From NCBI RefSeq assembly GCF_900240275.1, contig NZ_LT964761.1:639069-703068 (forward strand): DNA of 64,000 nucleotides, in the 5' to 3' direction. A model generated the notes under the pieces. That model saw nothing but the letters and a program-made list of their open reading frames with translations, had not been told where the DNA came from and did not search any database. Of this stretch, positions 31,970-41,238 are shown one piece after another (within the stretch, counting starts at the first letter, position 1; each line of letters opens with the position of its first letter). The DNA is from [Lactobacillus] timonensis. Lineage in GTDB: Bacteria; Bacillota; Bacilli; Lactobacillales; Lactobacillaceae. The position numbers and the translations under genes are program-made.

Positions 31970-32443
31970 ATGAATGAAATTTATTGGCAGCAGATGACCC
32001 CACAGGGTTACCAGGAAATCCAGCAGCAAATTGCTGAACTTCAGGATCAGCGTCCCGCCAAAATTGCCCAGCTAAAAGCGGCACGGGCCCTCGGCGACTT
32101 GTCCGAAAATACCGAATACAGTACCGCCAAGCGGGAACTGCGTCACCTAGAAAGCCGACTGCGTTACCTTAACAAACTGCTCACCTACGCCAAGGTGATG
32201 ACACCAGCAAATAACGGTAAAGTGGGGCTGGGATCGACGGTGACGCTGGAATTTACTGATGACCATTCTCAGGTCAGCTACCAGCTAGTCGGCAAGCAGC
32301 AAGCCGACGTCAACCGTCACTTGCTTTCGTTTGACTCGCCACTGGGCAAAGCCCTGATGCACCAGCCAGCGGGAACCACCGTTAGTGTGACTGCTCCAGC
32401 CGGCAATTACCAGGTGAAGATCCTCAGCATTCAAACCCACTAG
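31970..32443 (+). CDS. greA: GreA/GreB-family transcription elongation factor
   Basis: 157 residues. The N-terminal coiled coil (about 1-75) ends at the tip motif 'RALGDLSENTEYSTAKRELR' with the acidic D and E residues that reach the RNA polymerase active site and stimulate cleavage of backtracked RNA. The C-terminal FKBP-like domain (about 85-155) follows. The start is ATG 31970 behind AAGGAGCG; an earlier in-frame start has no such signal. This looks like a paralogue rather than the housekeeping GreA because of its divergent sequence, but that is a judgement. Confidence 0.9.
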   Translation: MNEIYWQQMTPQGYQEIQQQIAELQDQRPAKIAQLKAARALGDLSENTEYSTAKRELRHLESRLRYLNKLLTYAKVMTPANNGKVGLGSTVTLEFTDDHSQVSYQLVGKQQADVNRHLLSFDSPLGKALMHQPAGTTVSVTAPAGNYQVKILSIQTH

Positions 32444-32949
32444 CTCAGCTGCAAGGCTCGGCGGTATGCCGCTGCAGTCCGTGAATCAAAGGCCACGAAG
32501 AAGACTTCCGCAAGACGGGGGTCTTTTTTTGTAAACTGGCGAACCGTCTTTATCGCAATCAGTACTGCCCGATCGAGCGGGTAGCCATAAACCCCGGTAC
32601 TAATTGACGGAAAAGCAACTGTCTGGCAACCGTGGGCTACTGCCTCTTGCAAACTGTGGCGGTAACTGTTAGCAAGCAGCTGGGCTTCATTGGCTTGTCC
32701 GCCACGCCAGATTGGCCCTGGAGTATGGATAATCCACTTGGCTGGCAGGTTAAACCCTGGCGTCGTTTTCGTTTCGCCAGTCGGGCATCCCCCAAGCCGT
32801 TGACAAGCTTCGCCAAGCCGGGGACCCGCCGCGCGGTGAATGGCCCCATCCACACCGCCGCCACCAGCAAGGCGGTCGTTGGCGGCGTTAACAATCGCGT
32901 CAACCTTAATTGTCGTAATGTCGCCCTCCACTACTTTTAATTCTGTCAT
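32440..32949 (-). CDS. Macro-domain protein (O-acetyl-ADP-ribose deacetylase type)
   Basis: 169 residues, a stand-alone macro domain. 'DAIVNAANDRLAGGGGVDGA' is the ADP-ribose-binding loop with the catalytic Asn and Asp, and 'PSISTGVYGYPLDRAV' is the second substrate loop. It removes ADP-ribose or acetyl groups from ADP-ribose derivatives. Start ATG 32949 (MTELKVV). It converges on the GreA-like gene, overlapping it by four bases, so no terminator separates them. Confidence 0.93.
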   Translation of the reverse strand: MTELKVVEGDITTIKVDAIVNAANDRLAGGGGVDGAIHRAAGPRLGEACQRLGGCPTGETKTTPGFNLPAKWIIHTPGPIWRGGQANEAQLLANSYRHSLQEAVAHGCQTVAFPSISTGVYGYPLDRAVLIAIKTVRQFTKKDPRLAEVFFVAFDSRTAAAYRRALQLS

Positions 32950-33057
32950 GAATGATCCCTTCGTTTCTCCACTTATTATCACTTTACCGAACTGTAAAGT
33001 TCCTTCCGATAAGCAAAACACCAGGTGTTCTTTTTTGCCACCCAGTGTTTAATTCCT

Positions 33058-34968
33058 TTACCAAATGTTGACCCGTTGGTCTTCCGGTAAGTACATCCCG
33101 TCGCCTTCGTGGACGTTGAACGTCGTATAGAAATCAGCCAGGTTCTTAACTTGGACATTGGCCCGCAACTTGTTTGGCGCGTGAACGTCAACGCTTAGCA
33201 ACAACTGCATATACTGGGTCGTCGCTTTCATCCGCCAGATCCGCGCCCAGTTAATGAAGAAGGCCTTCAAGTCGGCGTCGTCTTCCTTTTTGGCTGCCGA
33301 GAGGGCACAACTGAGCCCACCCCCGTCAGCAATATTTTCGGAAACAGTCAGCTTACCGTTAACCTTTTGGCCAGCAAATGGCAGCCCGTCAAATTCATCG
33401 ATCATTTTCTGAGACAGTTTCTTAAAGTGCGCCCGGTCTTCATCAGTCCACCAATTATTTAAGTTCCCTTTTTCGTCAAATAACGAACCGTTGTTATCAA
33501 AGGCGTGAGAAATTTCGTGAGCGATGACGGCTCCAATACCACCAAAGTTCTCGCTAGATGACTGCTCAGTGGAGTAGAACGGCGCTTGTAAAACCGCAGC
33601 CGGGAAGACAATGATGTTCTTAAACGGGTGGTAGTAAGCATTAACCGTTGCCGCACTCATTTCCCAACGGTTACGGTCAACTTTCTTTCCCCACTTGCTG
33701 AACTGGTCTTCCAGAAATACCCGGCTGAGGTTATTGAGGTTGGCCATCAAGGATTGGCTTAGGTCAACGTGCAACTTATCATAAACCGCCGGCACTTTGT
33801 TAGGGAACCCAACCTGGATTCCCAATTCATTTAGCTTAACAATCGCCTTTTCACGCGTTTTTGGACTCAGCCATTCGTTGTTTTGCAACCGCTGCTTATA
33901 AACGTCAACCATTGAATGAACCATCCGTTGGACGTCAGCCTTAGCTGCTTGTCCGAAGTAACGGCGACCATAGTAGACCCCCAGAACCTGGCTGAAGACC
34001 CCCCGTGCCATCCGGAAAGCATACTTTTTCTGGTTGACCGGTTTCTTTTGACCGGAAACCGCCCGACCATAACGGCCGTTGAGTTCACGCAATTCATCGG
34101 TTAGCAACCCGGCATTGGACCGAATGTAATTGACGATCAACCAGGACTTAAAGAGCTCAAAGTGTCCCGTCAAAATATCATCCAAGGCTGCCAGGTACTT
34201 TGGTTCAGTAACGATTACTTTATCTGGCTTGGCACCAATTAGTCCTTCAATAATTGCTGCTAAGTCAAGCTGCTTGGTATGGTCCGCAAATTCAGTCAGC
34301 GTCTGCGGATTGTACATCTTGCTGTAATCAGCCGCTTCTTCAGCACTCTTCACGTGTGGAACCAACAGCTGGTCAAATGCAACTGTCTGATCAATCAGCT
34401 GCTGCGTTTCGTCAGCTGAAAAGCCAAACTTTGGCAAGACTTCGCCAATGTTCTTCTTCCAGAGTGCCATCAGCTTTGGCCCCTGCTGGTTACCTTGGTC
34501 GTAGTAGGACTTGTCAGGCAGGATCAGACCTGGCGCACCAGCAAAGAGGGCGTTAACCGTTGCGTTTTTCATGTCAGCATCAATATCAAAGAGTACTGGT
34601 GCTGCCACCCCGTTTTTGGCAAATTCCAACCAATGCTCCTGGTAGTCGGCATAAGATTGCAGGGCCTGAACCGGCTTGAGACCATCGAGCAGTGGCTTGG
34701 TTCCTTCCTTTTCCCGCCGTTCAAAGTCTCCCGCTAACTGATACAGCTTCAACAGTTCTGCGAAACGGTTTTCTGTCGGCATCTGGTCATGCTGCTTACC
34801 GGCAACAAAGTCATCCAAGTCCGCCGTCAGTTGCTTTTCCACCTTATCGTCCAGGTTTTGAAAGCCCCCGGTTGCTGGTTTATCGTCAGGAATCGTTGCC
34901 TGCTTAACCCATTCCCCGTTGACCGCTTCGTAAAGGTCGTCCTTGATCATTTTCTGGTTAATCGCCAT
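33058..34968 (-). CDS. pepO: M13-family endopeptidase PepO
   Basis: 636 residues. Neprilysin-like zinc endopeptidase that cuts casein-derived oligopeptides inside the cell; no signal peptide is seen. Peptidase_M13_N covers about 10-390; the zinc motif 'GAVIAHEISHAFDNNGS' (HExxH) lies near residue 480, and the third ligand and helper Asp are in 'VSENIADGGGLS' (ExxxD). 'FPAAVLQAPFYS' precedes the motif as usual, and the protein ends in the conserved C-terminal Trp. ATG at 34968 follows AAAGGAG. Monocistronic. Confidence 0.95.
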   Translation of the reverse strand: MAINQKMIKDDLYEAVNGEWVKQATIPDDKPATGGFQNLDDKVEKQLTADLDDFVAGKQHDQMPTENRFAELLKLYQLAGDFERREKEGTKPLLDGLKPVQALQSYADYQEHWLEFAKNGVAAPVLFDIDADMKNATVNALFAGAPGLILPDKSYYDQGNQQGPKLMALWKKNIGEVLPKFGFSADETQQLIDQTVAFDQLLVPHVKSAEEAADYSKMYNPQTLTEFADHTKQLDLAAIIEGLIGAKPDKVIVTEPKYLAALDDILTGHFELFKSWLIVNYIRSNAGLLTDELRELNGRYGRAVSGQKKPVNQKKYAFRMARGVFSQVLGVYYGRRYFGQAAKADVQRMVHSMVDVYKQRLQNNEWLSPKTREKAIVKLNELGIQVGFPNKVPAVYDKLHVDLSQSLMANLNNLSRVFLEDQFSKWGKKVDRNRWEMSAATVNAYYHPFKNIIVFPAAVLQAPFYSTEQSSSENFGGIGAVIAHEISHAFDNNGSLFDEKGNLNNWWTDEDRAHFKKLSQKMIDEFDGLPFAGQKVNGKLTVSENIADGGGLSCALSAAKKEDDADLKAFFINWARIWRMKATTQYMQLLLSVDVHAPNKLRANVQVKNLADFYTTFNVHEGDGMYLPEDQRVNIW

Positions 34969-35047
34969 TATGAAACTCCTTTCGCACTTTTCATCTATTA
35001 TCTAGTATACCGGTTTTTCCTGCGTTTGACTGCTTTGACGCCACACG

Positions 35048-35087
35048 AAAAACGAGGCCCGGGCACTTGGCCACAGACCTCATTTTA
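35048..35087 (-). terminator. Terminator of the MFS gene at 35091
   Basis: On the minus strand ATGAGG and CCTCGT arms enclose an inner GGC/GCC pairing and are followed by TTTTT. Confidence 0.6.
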
Positions 35088-35090
35088 TTG

Positions 35091-36263
35091 TTACTTTGTC
35101 GCCGAATGATGAGACTTTTTCTGTCCAAATAATAAGAGTCGGGTAAAGATTAGGATGACTGCCGCAATGATGAAGACGTTACGGTAACCAAGGTGGTCAA
35201 TTGCCAGCCCACCAACGAAGGGCCCCAGCGCCTTTCCAAGTGAAGAAAAGACGTTGACCAACCCCTGGTTGCGTCCCTTGATTTTTGTCGGGGTATTCTC
35301 ATCGACGACCGCCGGTGAAGCAGGTACATAGAGTGCCTCCCCGATTGTCAGCAAAATCATCGCCAAGACAATCGGAATCTCCGTCTTAGCAACAATCATC
35401 ACAACAAAGGAACAGAACAAGAAACTCAGCCCCCACTGTGATTGCAGTAAGGCTGACGAAAAGATCTTCTTTTTGAGGATTAACAACTGAATCAGGATAA
35501 TGCCGATTCCGTTAACCACCCATAACCGGCTGTAGAACGAGGTGTTAAAGCCCAGGTTTAAGAAATAAACGGACAGGTTCGACATCCACTGAGAATAACA
35601 AATCCACATAAAGAGCAGGGTGATGAAGACCCGGAAGATCAAGCCGGTATTAAATTTCGTCTGGGGCGCCGTTGTTTCTTCCTCTTGTTTGCTTGTCTGC
35701 TGAAAAACCACCGCTTTTTTCCGCGGGTAAACTGTTGGCATAGCTATTGTTGCCACTGCCACCACGATGATCGCTAGGATCAAGATAACCACCATCAAAC
35801 GGTGGATCCCCCTCCCATTATAAAGGAAACTGATAGTTCCAGTACCGACAACCAAACCAATGTTGACCGCCAGATACAGCAGGTTAAAGTCATGCCGTGA
35901 TTCCTTGCCAATGTCCATGTAGGAAACCAGCGCGTACATGACCGTCAATGCCCAACCGTGGATAAAGCCATACGGCAGTAAGAAAACCACGTAGCCAACC
36001 AAGCCAGGCGCTAGCAAACCAATAAAGGAAACAAACAAGATTCCCCAAACCCCAATCATCAGGACGATGAACGGGTCAATTTGGTCAAAGAGCTGGCCAG
36101 CAATTGCACTCCCAATGGCATTAAGCAGCGAGTAACACATCAGGATAAAACCAATCGCCGTCAGCGAAGCATGGAATTCCTGGTGCATATAAAGCGTGCT
36201 AACAGGCCAGACAATCGAGTACTTAGTATTGATTAAAAAGGCCATGAACAGAACCCGCGGCAA
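35091..36263 (-). CDS. MFS transporter (multidrug-type), downstream of ornithine decarboxylase
   Basis: About 390-397 residues with 12 membrane segments. 'SIVWPVSTLYMHQEFHASLT' is the first helix and loop, 'GKALGPFVGGLAIDHLGYRN' the 11th-segment motif. Closely similar in layout to the MFS protein at 39661-40848, with a shared 'WPxxTxYxHxxxH' first helix. The TTG at 36263 has no ribosome binding site and ATG 36245 would cut into helix 1. AAGGGGGAG lies seven bases before an in-frame ATT at 36284 (IFKRRLT...), so non-canonical initiation there is possible. Substrate unknown. Confidence 0.85.
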   Translation of the reverse strand: MPRVLFMAFLINTKYSIVWPVSTLYMHQEFHASLTAIGFILMCYSLLNAIGSAIAGQLFDQIDPFIVLMIGVWGILFVSFIGLLAPGLVGYVVFLLPYGFIHGWALTVMYALVSYMDIGKESRHDFNLLYLAVNIGLVVGTGTISFLYNGRGIHRLMVVILILAIIVVAVATIAMPTVYPRKKAVVFQQTSKQEEETTAPQTKFNTGLIFRVFITLLFMWICYSQWMSNLSVYFLNLGFNTSFYSRLWVVNGIGIILIQLLILKKKIFSSALLQSQWGLSFLFCSFVVMIVAKTEIPIVLAMILLTIGEALYVPASPAVVDENTPTKIKGRNQGLVNVFSSLGKALGPFVGGLAIDHLGYRNVFIIAAVILIFTRLLLFGQKKSHHSATK

Positions 36264-36306
36264 CGTTAAGCGTCGTTTAAAAATAAATATTCTCCCCCTT
36301 CGACGA

Positions 36307-36342
36307 GAACCCCCAGAGCTGGCAATTCAACTCTGGGGGTTC
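36307..36342 (-). terminator. Hairpin between hypothetical gene and MFS gene
   Basis: Perfect 12-bp stem GAACCCCCAGAG/CTCTGGGGGTTC with a 12-base loop, 32 bases after the stop at 36375 and immediately before the MFS ribosome binding site. The T run after it on the minus strand is weak, so it may be a partial terminator or attenuator. Confidence 0.5.
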
Positions 36343-36374
36343 TAATCACTTTGCGTTTCGAGTTTGCAAGAATG

Positions 36375-37004
36375 CTAGAATGGACGCTGCTGGTTGTTCA
36401 AGGAAATCTTACCGTCCGGGGAGTAGGACAACTGGTTGAGAATTTGGAATTCTTCGTAGCGAACCATCCCGATGGCATACAGCTTAAAACCTTGCAGGTA
36501 GCGTTGCTGGATTTCCACCTGTAATTGTTGTGGATCGCGAATCAACACACCATTTTGTTCAGTGATTGCCCGTGGTGACAGCGGAATAAGCACTTGCCGG
36601 TCTTCCTTGATCATCGCGTAGTAGAAACCATCGTCGAAGTGACGGGTAACGGTAAAGTGACCCATTAGGTAAACCCAGAATGAGATATAGGCATAATCGT
36701 CCTTACCCTTATCGATGGCGTAAACTTCCAGGTCTGCCAAAGAGCTAATAATCTTCAAACCATTGACCATGTCTTCTGCTTCCTGCTGGTAGTCAGGGTG
36801 GTCTGCTAAGTACTGCTTCACAGCATCTGCCATGCCATCATCCTTAGTAGCGGCCTTCAGTTCTTCTCCATCATGATACTTGGCAAATGGTGCCAGTTCG
36901 TGGAGGGCGCCAACGGATAACCCCGTATCGATTCCCGCAACAGCGACCTTTACATCGTCGTCTTGGCGCATCGTTTGAATGCGCATTGATTGCCATAATT
37001 TCAT
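36375..37004 (-). CDS. Hypothetical protein, 209 aa
   Basis: Soluble protein without a family I recognise. Features are a charged N-terminal half with an acidic patch ('ATKDDGMADAVKQYLADHPD'), a conserved-looking aromatic centre ('DYAYISFWVYLMGHFTVT') and a C-terminal part rich in Gln. ATG at 37004 follows AAAGGG. It stands between ornithine decarboxylase and an MFS gene in the same direction, but a terminator separates it from the decarboxylase. Confidence 0.7.
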   Translation of the reverse strand: MKLWQSMRIQTMRQDDDVKVAVAGIDTGLSVGALHELAPFAKYHDGEELKAATKDDGMADAVKQYLADHPDYQQEAEDMVNGLKIISSLADLEVYAIDKGKDDYAYISFWVYLMGHFTVTRHFDDGFYYAMIKEDRQVLIPLSPRAITEQNGVLIRDPQQLQVEIQQRYLQGFKLYAIGMVRYEEFQILNQLSYSPDGKISLNNQQRPF

Positions 37005-37076
37005 TCTCTAAAATCCCTTTCACAATATTAATTTACTTCTCTATTATAAACTAAATCTGGTTTATGTATGAGAAGA

Positions 37077-37113
37077 AAAAGAGCGTGGTGAACAATGTTC
37101 ACCACGCTCTTCA
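37077..37113 (-). terminator. Terminator of ornithine decarboxylase
   Basis: GAGCGTGGTGAAC-AAT-GTTCACCACGCTC, a perfect 13-bp stem followed on the minus strand by TTTTTCTTCTC. Confidence 0.85.
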
Positions 37114-37130
37114 AAACTTAAGCGACAAGA

Positions 37131-39317
37131 TTACTTGTTAGCGTACTTTGCTTCAGTTTCGTCATCGAATACTTGGCAGTAAGCAACAGTCTTGCCATCT
37201 TCCTGATGGAAGTATACACCTTGAATTTCAGGTGCGAAGCCAGGGAACAGGTTAATACCTTCTTCAAGAATGGAGAAGTACTTAACAGCAGTGTCACTCC
37301 ACTTTTCACCTGGTGCGATACAGAAGATACCAGGAGGGTATGGAAGAGCACCTTCAACTGCAGTGTGGTCCTTAGCATCTGAAAGCTTTACCAGTTGAGT
37401 GTTGTTGTGCAGCATTTCAACGTCGGCAGCCTGTGCATCACAAGTCTGTTCTGGGAAGTAGTCACGCAGGAACAGGTGCTTCTGGTATTCCTTAGTGTTG
37501 TACTTCTTGTAGAACTCGTGCATTTCAAGACAAAGTTGCTTTACAGTGTAACCACGGTAACGGTCAATGTTCTGCTTGTACAGACGTGGAAGTACGACTG
37601 ACAGTGGAGCATCTTCCTTAACAAGACGTTCGAAGTTAAGGATCATGGTTACCAGGTTGTTCATCTTAGCGTCAGTTTCAGCTGGCGTCATCAAGAACAG
37701 AATTGAGTTCAAGTCGTTCTTTTCTGGGATGATACCGTGTTCACGCAGGTAGTTTGCCAGGATAGTAGCTGGAATACCGAAGTCGGTGTATTCACCAGTT
37801 GATGCATCGATACCAGAAGTAGTCAGCAGGAACTTGTTAGGGTCAACGAAGTATTGATCCTTGCCGTAGCCATCAAATCCGTGCCACTTTTCGTCAGGGT
37901 CAAATGCCCAGTACTTACGGTTGTTGATGATTTCTTCAGTGTCAATGTCTTGCCACTTCTTACCGTCAACTACCGGAGGAACGAATGGACGAATGTAAGT
38001 TGCGTTGTTCAGCAGACGCTTACGTGCGTTAACAGTAGTCCGCAGAGTGTCCATCCACAGACGCTTTCCTGCAGGAGTACCTTGCATGTGAGCGTTGATG
38101 TCCAAAGCAGCGAACAGTGGGTAGAACGGTGAAGTAGAACTGTACTTCAGGTAAGCGTTGTTGAACTGGTCGTCACTGATGTAACGCTTCTGGCCCTTGA
38201 TGTGGTAGTCCTTCTTTTGGATCTGTGAACACTGGGAGAAGCCAGCTTGCTGCTTGTGAGTTGACTGAACAACCAGGATACCTGGGTCATCTGGACCGAG
38301 TTCCATGTTCAGTGGCGAGCAGTCATTCATAAATGGAATGAATTGTTCGTAACCAACCCATGCAGAGTCGAATTCGATGTAGTCACAAAGGTGACCAATC
38401 TTCTTAATAATCCGGTGTGCGTTAGCAATAGTACCATCGTAAGTACCTAATTGAACAACGGCGATCCGGAATGGGTGCTTTTGATTTGCCTTTTCAGGGT
38501 CAACCTTAGCAGCTTGCTTACGAAGGAAGTCTTCGTCGAAGTCACTGTCGTAGATCCCACCAATGAACCCGTATGGGTCACGTGAGTCTTGCATGTAAAC
38601 TGGACGACCACCAGAAATTACCAGAGCCTGGTTGTAAACAGACTTGTGGTTGTTACGGTCGAACAGAACCAGGTCGCCTGGTGCAACAGCAGCAGAAAGT
38701 GCAATGTTGTTTGAAGTGGATGAACCATTCATAACAAAGTAGCACTTGTCTGAGTTGTAAACTTCAGCGGCAGCCTTTTCAGCTTCCATAGCTGGACCTT
38801 CGTGAATCAGCAAGTCACCGAGGTCAACGTCGGCGTTACAGATATCTGAACGGAAGACGTTTTCGCCGTAGAACTTGTAGAAGACGTTACCAGCAGGGTC
38901 CTTACGGAAGTATTGACCACCTTGGTGTCCTGGACAGTCGAATTGGATGTTCCCGCGTTCAACGTATGACTTCAATTCCTTGAAGAACGGTGGCAGGATA
39001 CCATCTTCGTACTGTGCAGCAGCGTGTTCAATTTCGCGGTCGTAAAGACGGTGGTCGTAACTGTTGTTCAGGTCAAGAATGTGGTAAATCTTGGCCATCA
39101 TGTCAGGCGATACCTTCGTAGCGTCCTTGGAAATAACGAATACTGGAATGTCAAACTTAGTTGCTTCAACAGCATCAACGATGTCCGTGTCGTCTTCGTT
39201 TACAACGACAGCGGCAACATCAACGAAGTCAGTATCAGTAGCTGATACGACTTCACGATCAGTGTCGAAAAACTGCGAAGCTTCTTCAGTTGACGCAATC
39301 TTCAGCTTGTTGTCCAT
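37131..39317 (-). CDS. odc: Inducible ornithine decarboxylase (fold type III-independent, Lactobacillus 30a type)
   Basis: Bacterial Orn/Lys/Arg decarboxylase (aspartate-aminotransferase fold) that turns ornithine into putrescine and CO2, consuming a proton and so protecting against acid. 728 residues, almost the same length as the 730-residue enzyme of Lactobacillus sp. 30a, and with the same order of blocks: N-terminal wing 'LKIASTEEASQFFDTDREVV', 'IQFDCPGHQGGQYFRKDPAG', 'NGSSTSNNIALSAAV', PLP lysine in 'VVQSTHKQQAGFSQCSQI', and 'ALPYPPGIFCIAPGEKWSDT' near the end. Start ATG 39317 behind TGGAGG. Codon use is AT-leaning relative to its neighbours and the upstream region is AT-rich, which may point to acquisition. 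No ornithine/putrescine antiporter is adjacent. Confidence 0.95.
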   Translation of the reverse strand: MDNKLKIASTEEASQFFDTDREVVSATDTDFVDVAAVVVNEDDTDIVDAVEATKFDIPVFVISKDATKVSPDMMAKIYHILDLNNSYDHRLYDREIEHAAAQYEDGILPPFFKELKSYVERGNIQFDCPGHQGGQYFRKDPAGNVFYKFYGENVFRSDICNADVDLGDLLIHEGPAMEAEKAAAEVYNSDKCYFVMNGSSTSNNIALSAAVAPGDLVLFDRNNHKSVYNQALVISGGRPVYMQDSRDPYGFIGGIYDSDFDEDFLRKQAAKVDPEKANQKHPFRIAVVQLGTYDGTIANAHRIIKKIGHLCDYIEFDSAWVGYEQFIPFMNDCSPLNMELGPDDPGILVVQSTHKQQAGFSQCSQIQKKDYHIKGQKRYISDDQFNNAYLKYSSTSPFYPLFAALDINAHMQGTPAGKRLWMDTLRTTVNARKRLLNNATYIRPFVPPVVDGKKWQDIDTEEIINNRKYWAFDPDEKWHGFDGYGKDQYFVDPNKFLLTTSGIDASTGEYTDFGIPATILANYLREHGIIPEKNDLNSILFLMTPAETDAKMNNLVTMILNFERLVKEDAPLSVVLPRLYKQNIDRYRGYTVKQLCLEMHEFYKKYNTKEYQKHLFLRDYFPEQTCDAQAADVEMLHNNTQLVKLSDAKDHTAVEGALPYPPGIFCIAPGEKWSDTAVKYFSILEEGINLFPGFAPEIQGVYFHQEDGKTVAYCQVFDDETEAKYANK

Positions 39318-39377
39318 TGAATAATGCCTCCAATAAAATAAATATACCAGCAAAAATTAGTAACTTGGAACAATTTC

Positions 39378-39406
39378 ATTATCACTCATTGGCTTGGATA
39401 TTTCAA
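39378..39406 (-). promoter_or_regulatory. Promoter of ornithine decarboxylase
   Basis: Minus strand: -35 TTGAAA (39401-39406), 17-base spacer, -10 GATAAT (39378-39383), giving a leader of about 55 bases. The region 39407-39605 upstream is very AT-rich with long A and T runs and holds no gene; it may be an UP-like or regulatory stretch. Confidence 0.65.
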
Positions 39407-39609
39407 CCCCCTTTTTGAAAACACTTTCTTTGACAATTTTTTTCGTAAACAGCAGATTTTTTGCCTTTTTTCATCAAAATCACATAATTATCCACATACT
39501 TTACTTAGTCTCTTTTTTGCTCAGTTGTCTTGGTATAGTCGGTTTTACACCTTATTTTTCGCCTATTCCATTTATGAAAATAGCTGCACAAAGTTTAAAT
39601 TGGGCTGAA

Positions 39610-39645
39610 TAAAAACCCCGTAAATTGAGGACAATTTATGGGGTT
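39610..39645 (-). terminator. Terminator of the MFS gene at 39661
   Basis: AAACCCC-A-TAAATTG and CAATTTA-C-GGGGTTTTT arms on the minus strand with a 4-base loop. Confidence 0.85.
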
Positions 39646-39660
39646 TATACATTTTTACTT

Positions 39661-40848
39661 TTAGTTTTCCTTTGTCACTTTATTAATACGAATCATCCGG
39701 CCGATAATCAGCAGCAACGTCAGCGCCATCAAAACAAACGACACTACAAATAAAGCATTGTAACTGTAGGCTTCAATCATAAAACCACCAAAGAGCGGCC
39801 CGATTGCCCGACCAATCGAAACTGTCATACTGACTAGTCCTTGATAATGACCGGCTTCGTCTATGCTGGTTAACGTCGAGACCCAGGCTGGCACTCCTGG
39901 CAAGCTGGTTAAGTCGCCCAGTGTCAACACGACCATCGACAGGGTAAACGCTGCTAACGTGTGAGCGTTGATTAGCAAAAGAAACGAAAGCGCAAAAACC
40001 GCAAGGCCCGTGACAACCTGCGTACTGAGCTTAATGTAGGGGGCAAGTTTACCAACGATCGGCTGGCCACAAATAACCAGCAAGCCATTCAATGTCCACA
40101 ACATACTGTAGTAGAAGAACGGAATGTGCATATTGGTAATGTGAACCGACATAATTGACTCCCAGAGGGCGTAACTCATGTAGATGGTCACCAGGTTAAT
40201 ACAGATTAACCGTACCAGACCGACCTTTAGGCGGTGGGTCCGACCACGCTGTTTTTTCACTTTCCGCTTTTTGGCGTTAGCCTTGATCTTGGCAAAATTG
40301 ACATTGAAGTGAAAAACAACCACGGTCGTCAAAACAACATAGCAAACAGCGGTCGCCAAGAGGACCAGTCTGATGCCCAGCGGAAACAAGACCCCTACCA
40401 GCAGCGTTCCCACTACGGTGCCAACGTTGAAGGCCATGTAGACAACATTGAACACATACCGTTGGCTATAACCGTTAACACCGGAACTATACGAATTAAT
40501 TAGTGTCGCACAAACACCATCCCCAAAGCTGACAAAGGAAATGAGGATCGCAAACATCGGCCAGCCATGAAAGAAGATCATTAAGGTGACAGCGACCAAC
40601 GCAACCGCCGCTCCGATAATTGAAATATCATGAGGTTTCCAATTATCAAACAGCCACCCACCAAGGTAATTGCCGACAATCATCGTACAGGACATAAAAA
40701 ACATGACGATTCCGGCCATTGTTAGCGTCTGGTGCAGATAATTGTGAACATACATCGTGGTTAACGGCCACAAAATCGCCGCACCAGTACTGTTGGCCAA
40801 GTTAGCCAGCAGAACCCATTTTAACTTAACAGTTGAGCTGCTCTGCAT
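39661..40848 (-). CDS. MFS transporter (multidrug-type), upstream of ornithine decarboxylase
   Basis: 395 residues with 12 membrane segments. 'ANSTGAAILWPLTTMYVHNY' is helix 1, 'FDNWKPHDISIIGAAVALVA' follows the second helix, and a long basic loop between helices 6 and 7 ('KIKANAKKRKVKKQRGRT') is cytoplasmic. It is a paralogue of the protein at 35091 in layout. ATG at 40848 has GGAGG ten bases upstream; another ATG in a different frame lies between them and is ignored. Substrate unknown; the position next to the decarboxylase raises the possibility of a polyamine or amine substrate, which is speculation. Confidence 0.88.
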   Translation of the reverse strand: MQSSSTVKLKWVLLANLANSTGAAILWPLTTMYVHNYLHQTLTMAGIVMFFMSCTMIVGNYLGGWLFDNWKPHDISIIGAAVALVAVTLMIFFHGWPMFAILISFVSFGDGVCATLINSYSSGVNGYSQRYVFNVVYMAFNVGTVVGTLLVGVLFPLGIRLVLLATAVCYVVLTTVVVFHFNVNFAKIKANAKKRKVKKQRGRTHRLKVGLVRLICINLVTIYMSYALWESIMSVHITNMHIPFFYYSMLWTLNGLLVICGQPIVGKLAPYIKLSTQVVTGLAVFALSFLLLINAHTLAAFTLSMVVLTLGDLTSLPGVPAWVSTLTSIDEAGHYQGLVSMTVSIGRAIGPLFGGFMIEAYSYNALFVVSFVLMALTLLLIIGRMIRINKVTKEN

Positions 40849-40948
40849 TCATAACAATCCTCCGTTTGGGGTATACCAAAAAATTTTTTCGAACAAAAAC
40901 AAGATTCCTTATCCATCATACCATTCGCCTGCTAAAAGCGAAATCAGG

Positions 40949-41236
40949 TTATGAAAATGGTGCAAGCAGCGCCGTTCGACCAGCTGCCGAAAACCATTCT
41001 GGGTGACGGTTAACGAGCTGACTGGCTGAGCGATAGTCATTTAAATCATAGTTGCCACTGATCAGTTGCTGATCTTGCAAAAGACGAGCCCAGCTGACAT
41101 CTTGTGGTTCGACCCGCTCGTACTTGAACTGGTTTGATCGTACTTCCCACTGTTCCGTCAATAAGCGGACTGCGCGCCGATATTGCTGACCATTTGTTAA
41201 AATTTCCCGTAATTGTGGCGCCGTTAGTTTAACCAT
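40949..41236 (-). CDS. Hypothetical protein, last gene of the AAA/VWA operon
   Basis: 95 residues, no family recognised. It is basic and polar ('LREILTNGQQYRRAVRLLTE', then 'DLNDYRSASQLVNRHPEWF') and looks helical and soluble. It lies two bases after the VWA gene in the same direction, so it belongs to the same transcript and is probably a small partner. Confidence 0.65.
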   Translation of the reverse strand: MVKLTAPQLREILTNGQQYRRAVRLLTEQWEVRSNQFKYERVEPQDVSWARLLQDQQLISGNYDLNDYRSASQLVNRHPEWFSAAGRTALLAPFS

Positions 41237-41238
41237 TC

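Noticed and set aside
39394-39612. 72-residue hydrophobic open frame in the AT-rich region upstream of ornithine decarboxylase
   Set aside because: Arises from T-runs, lacks a ribosome binding site and overlaps the decarboxylase promoter region and an MFS terminator.
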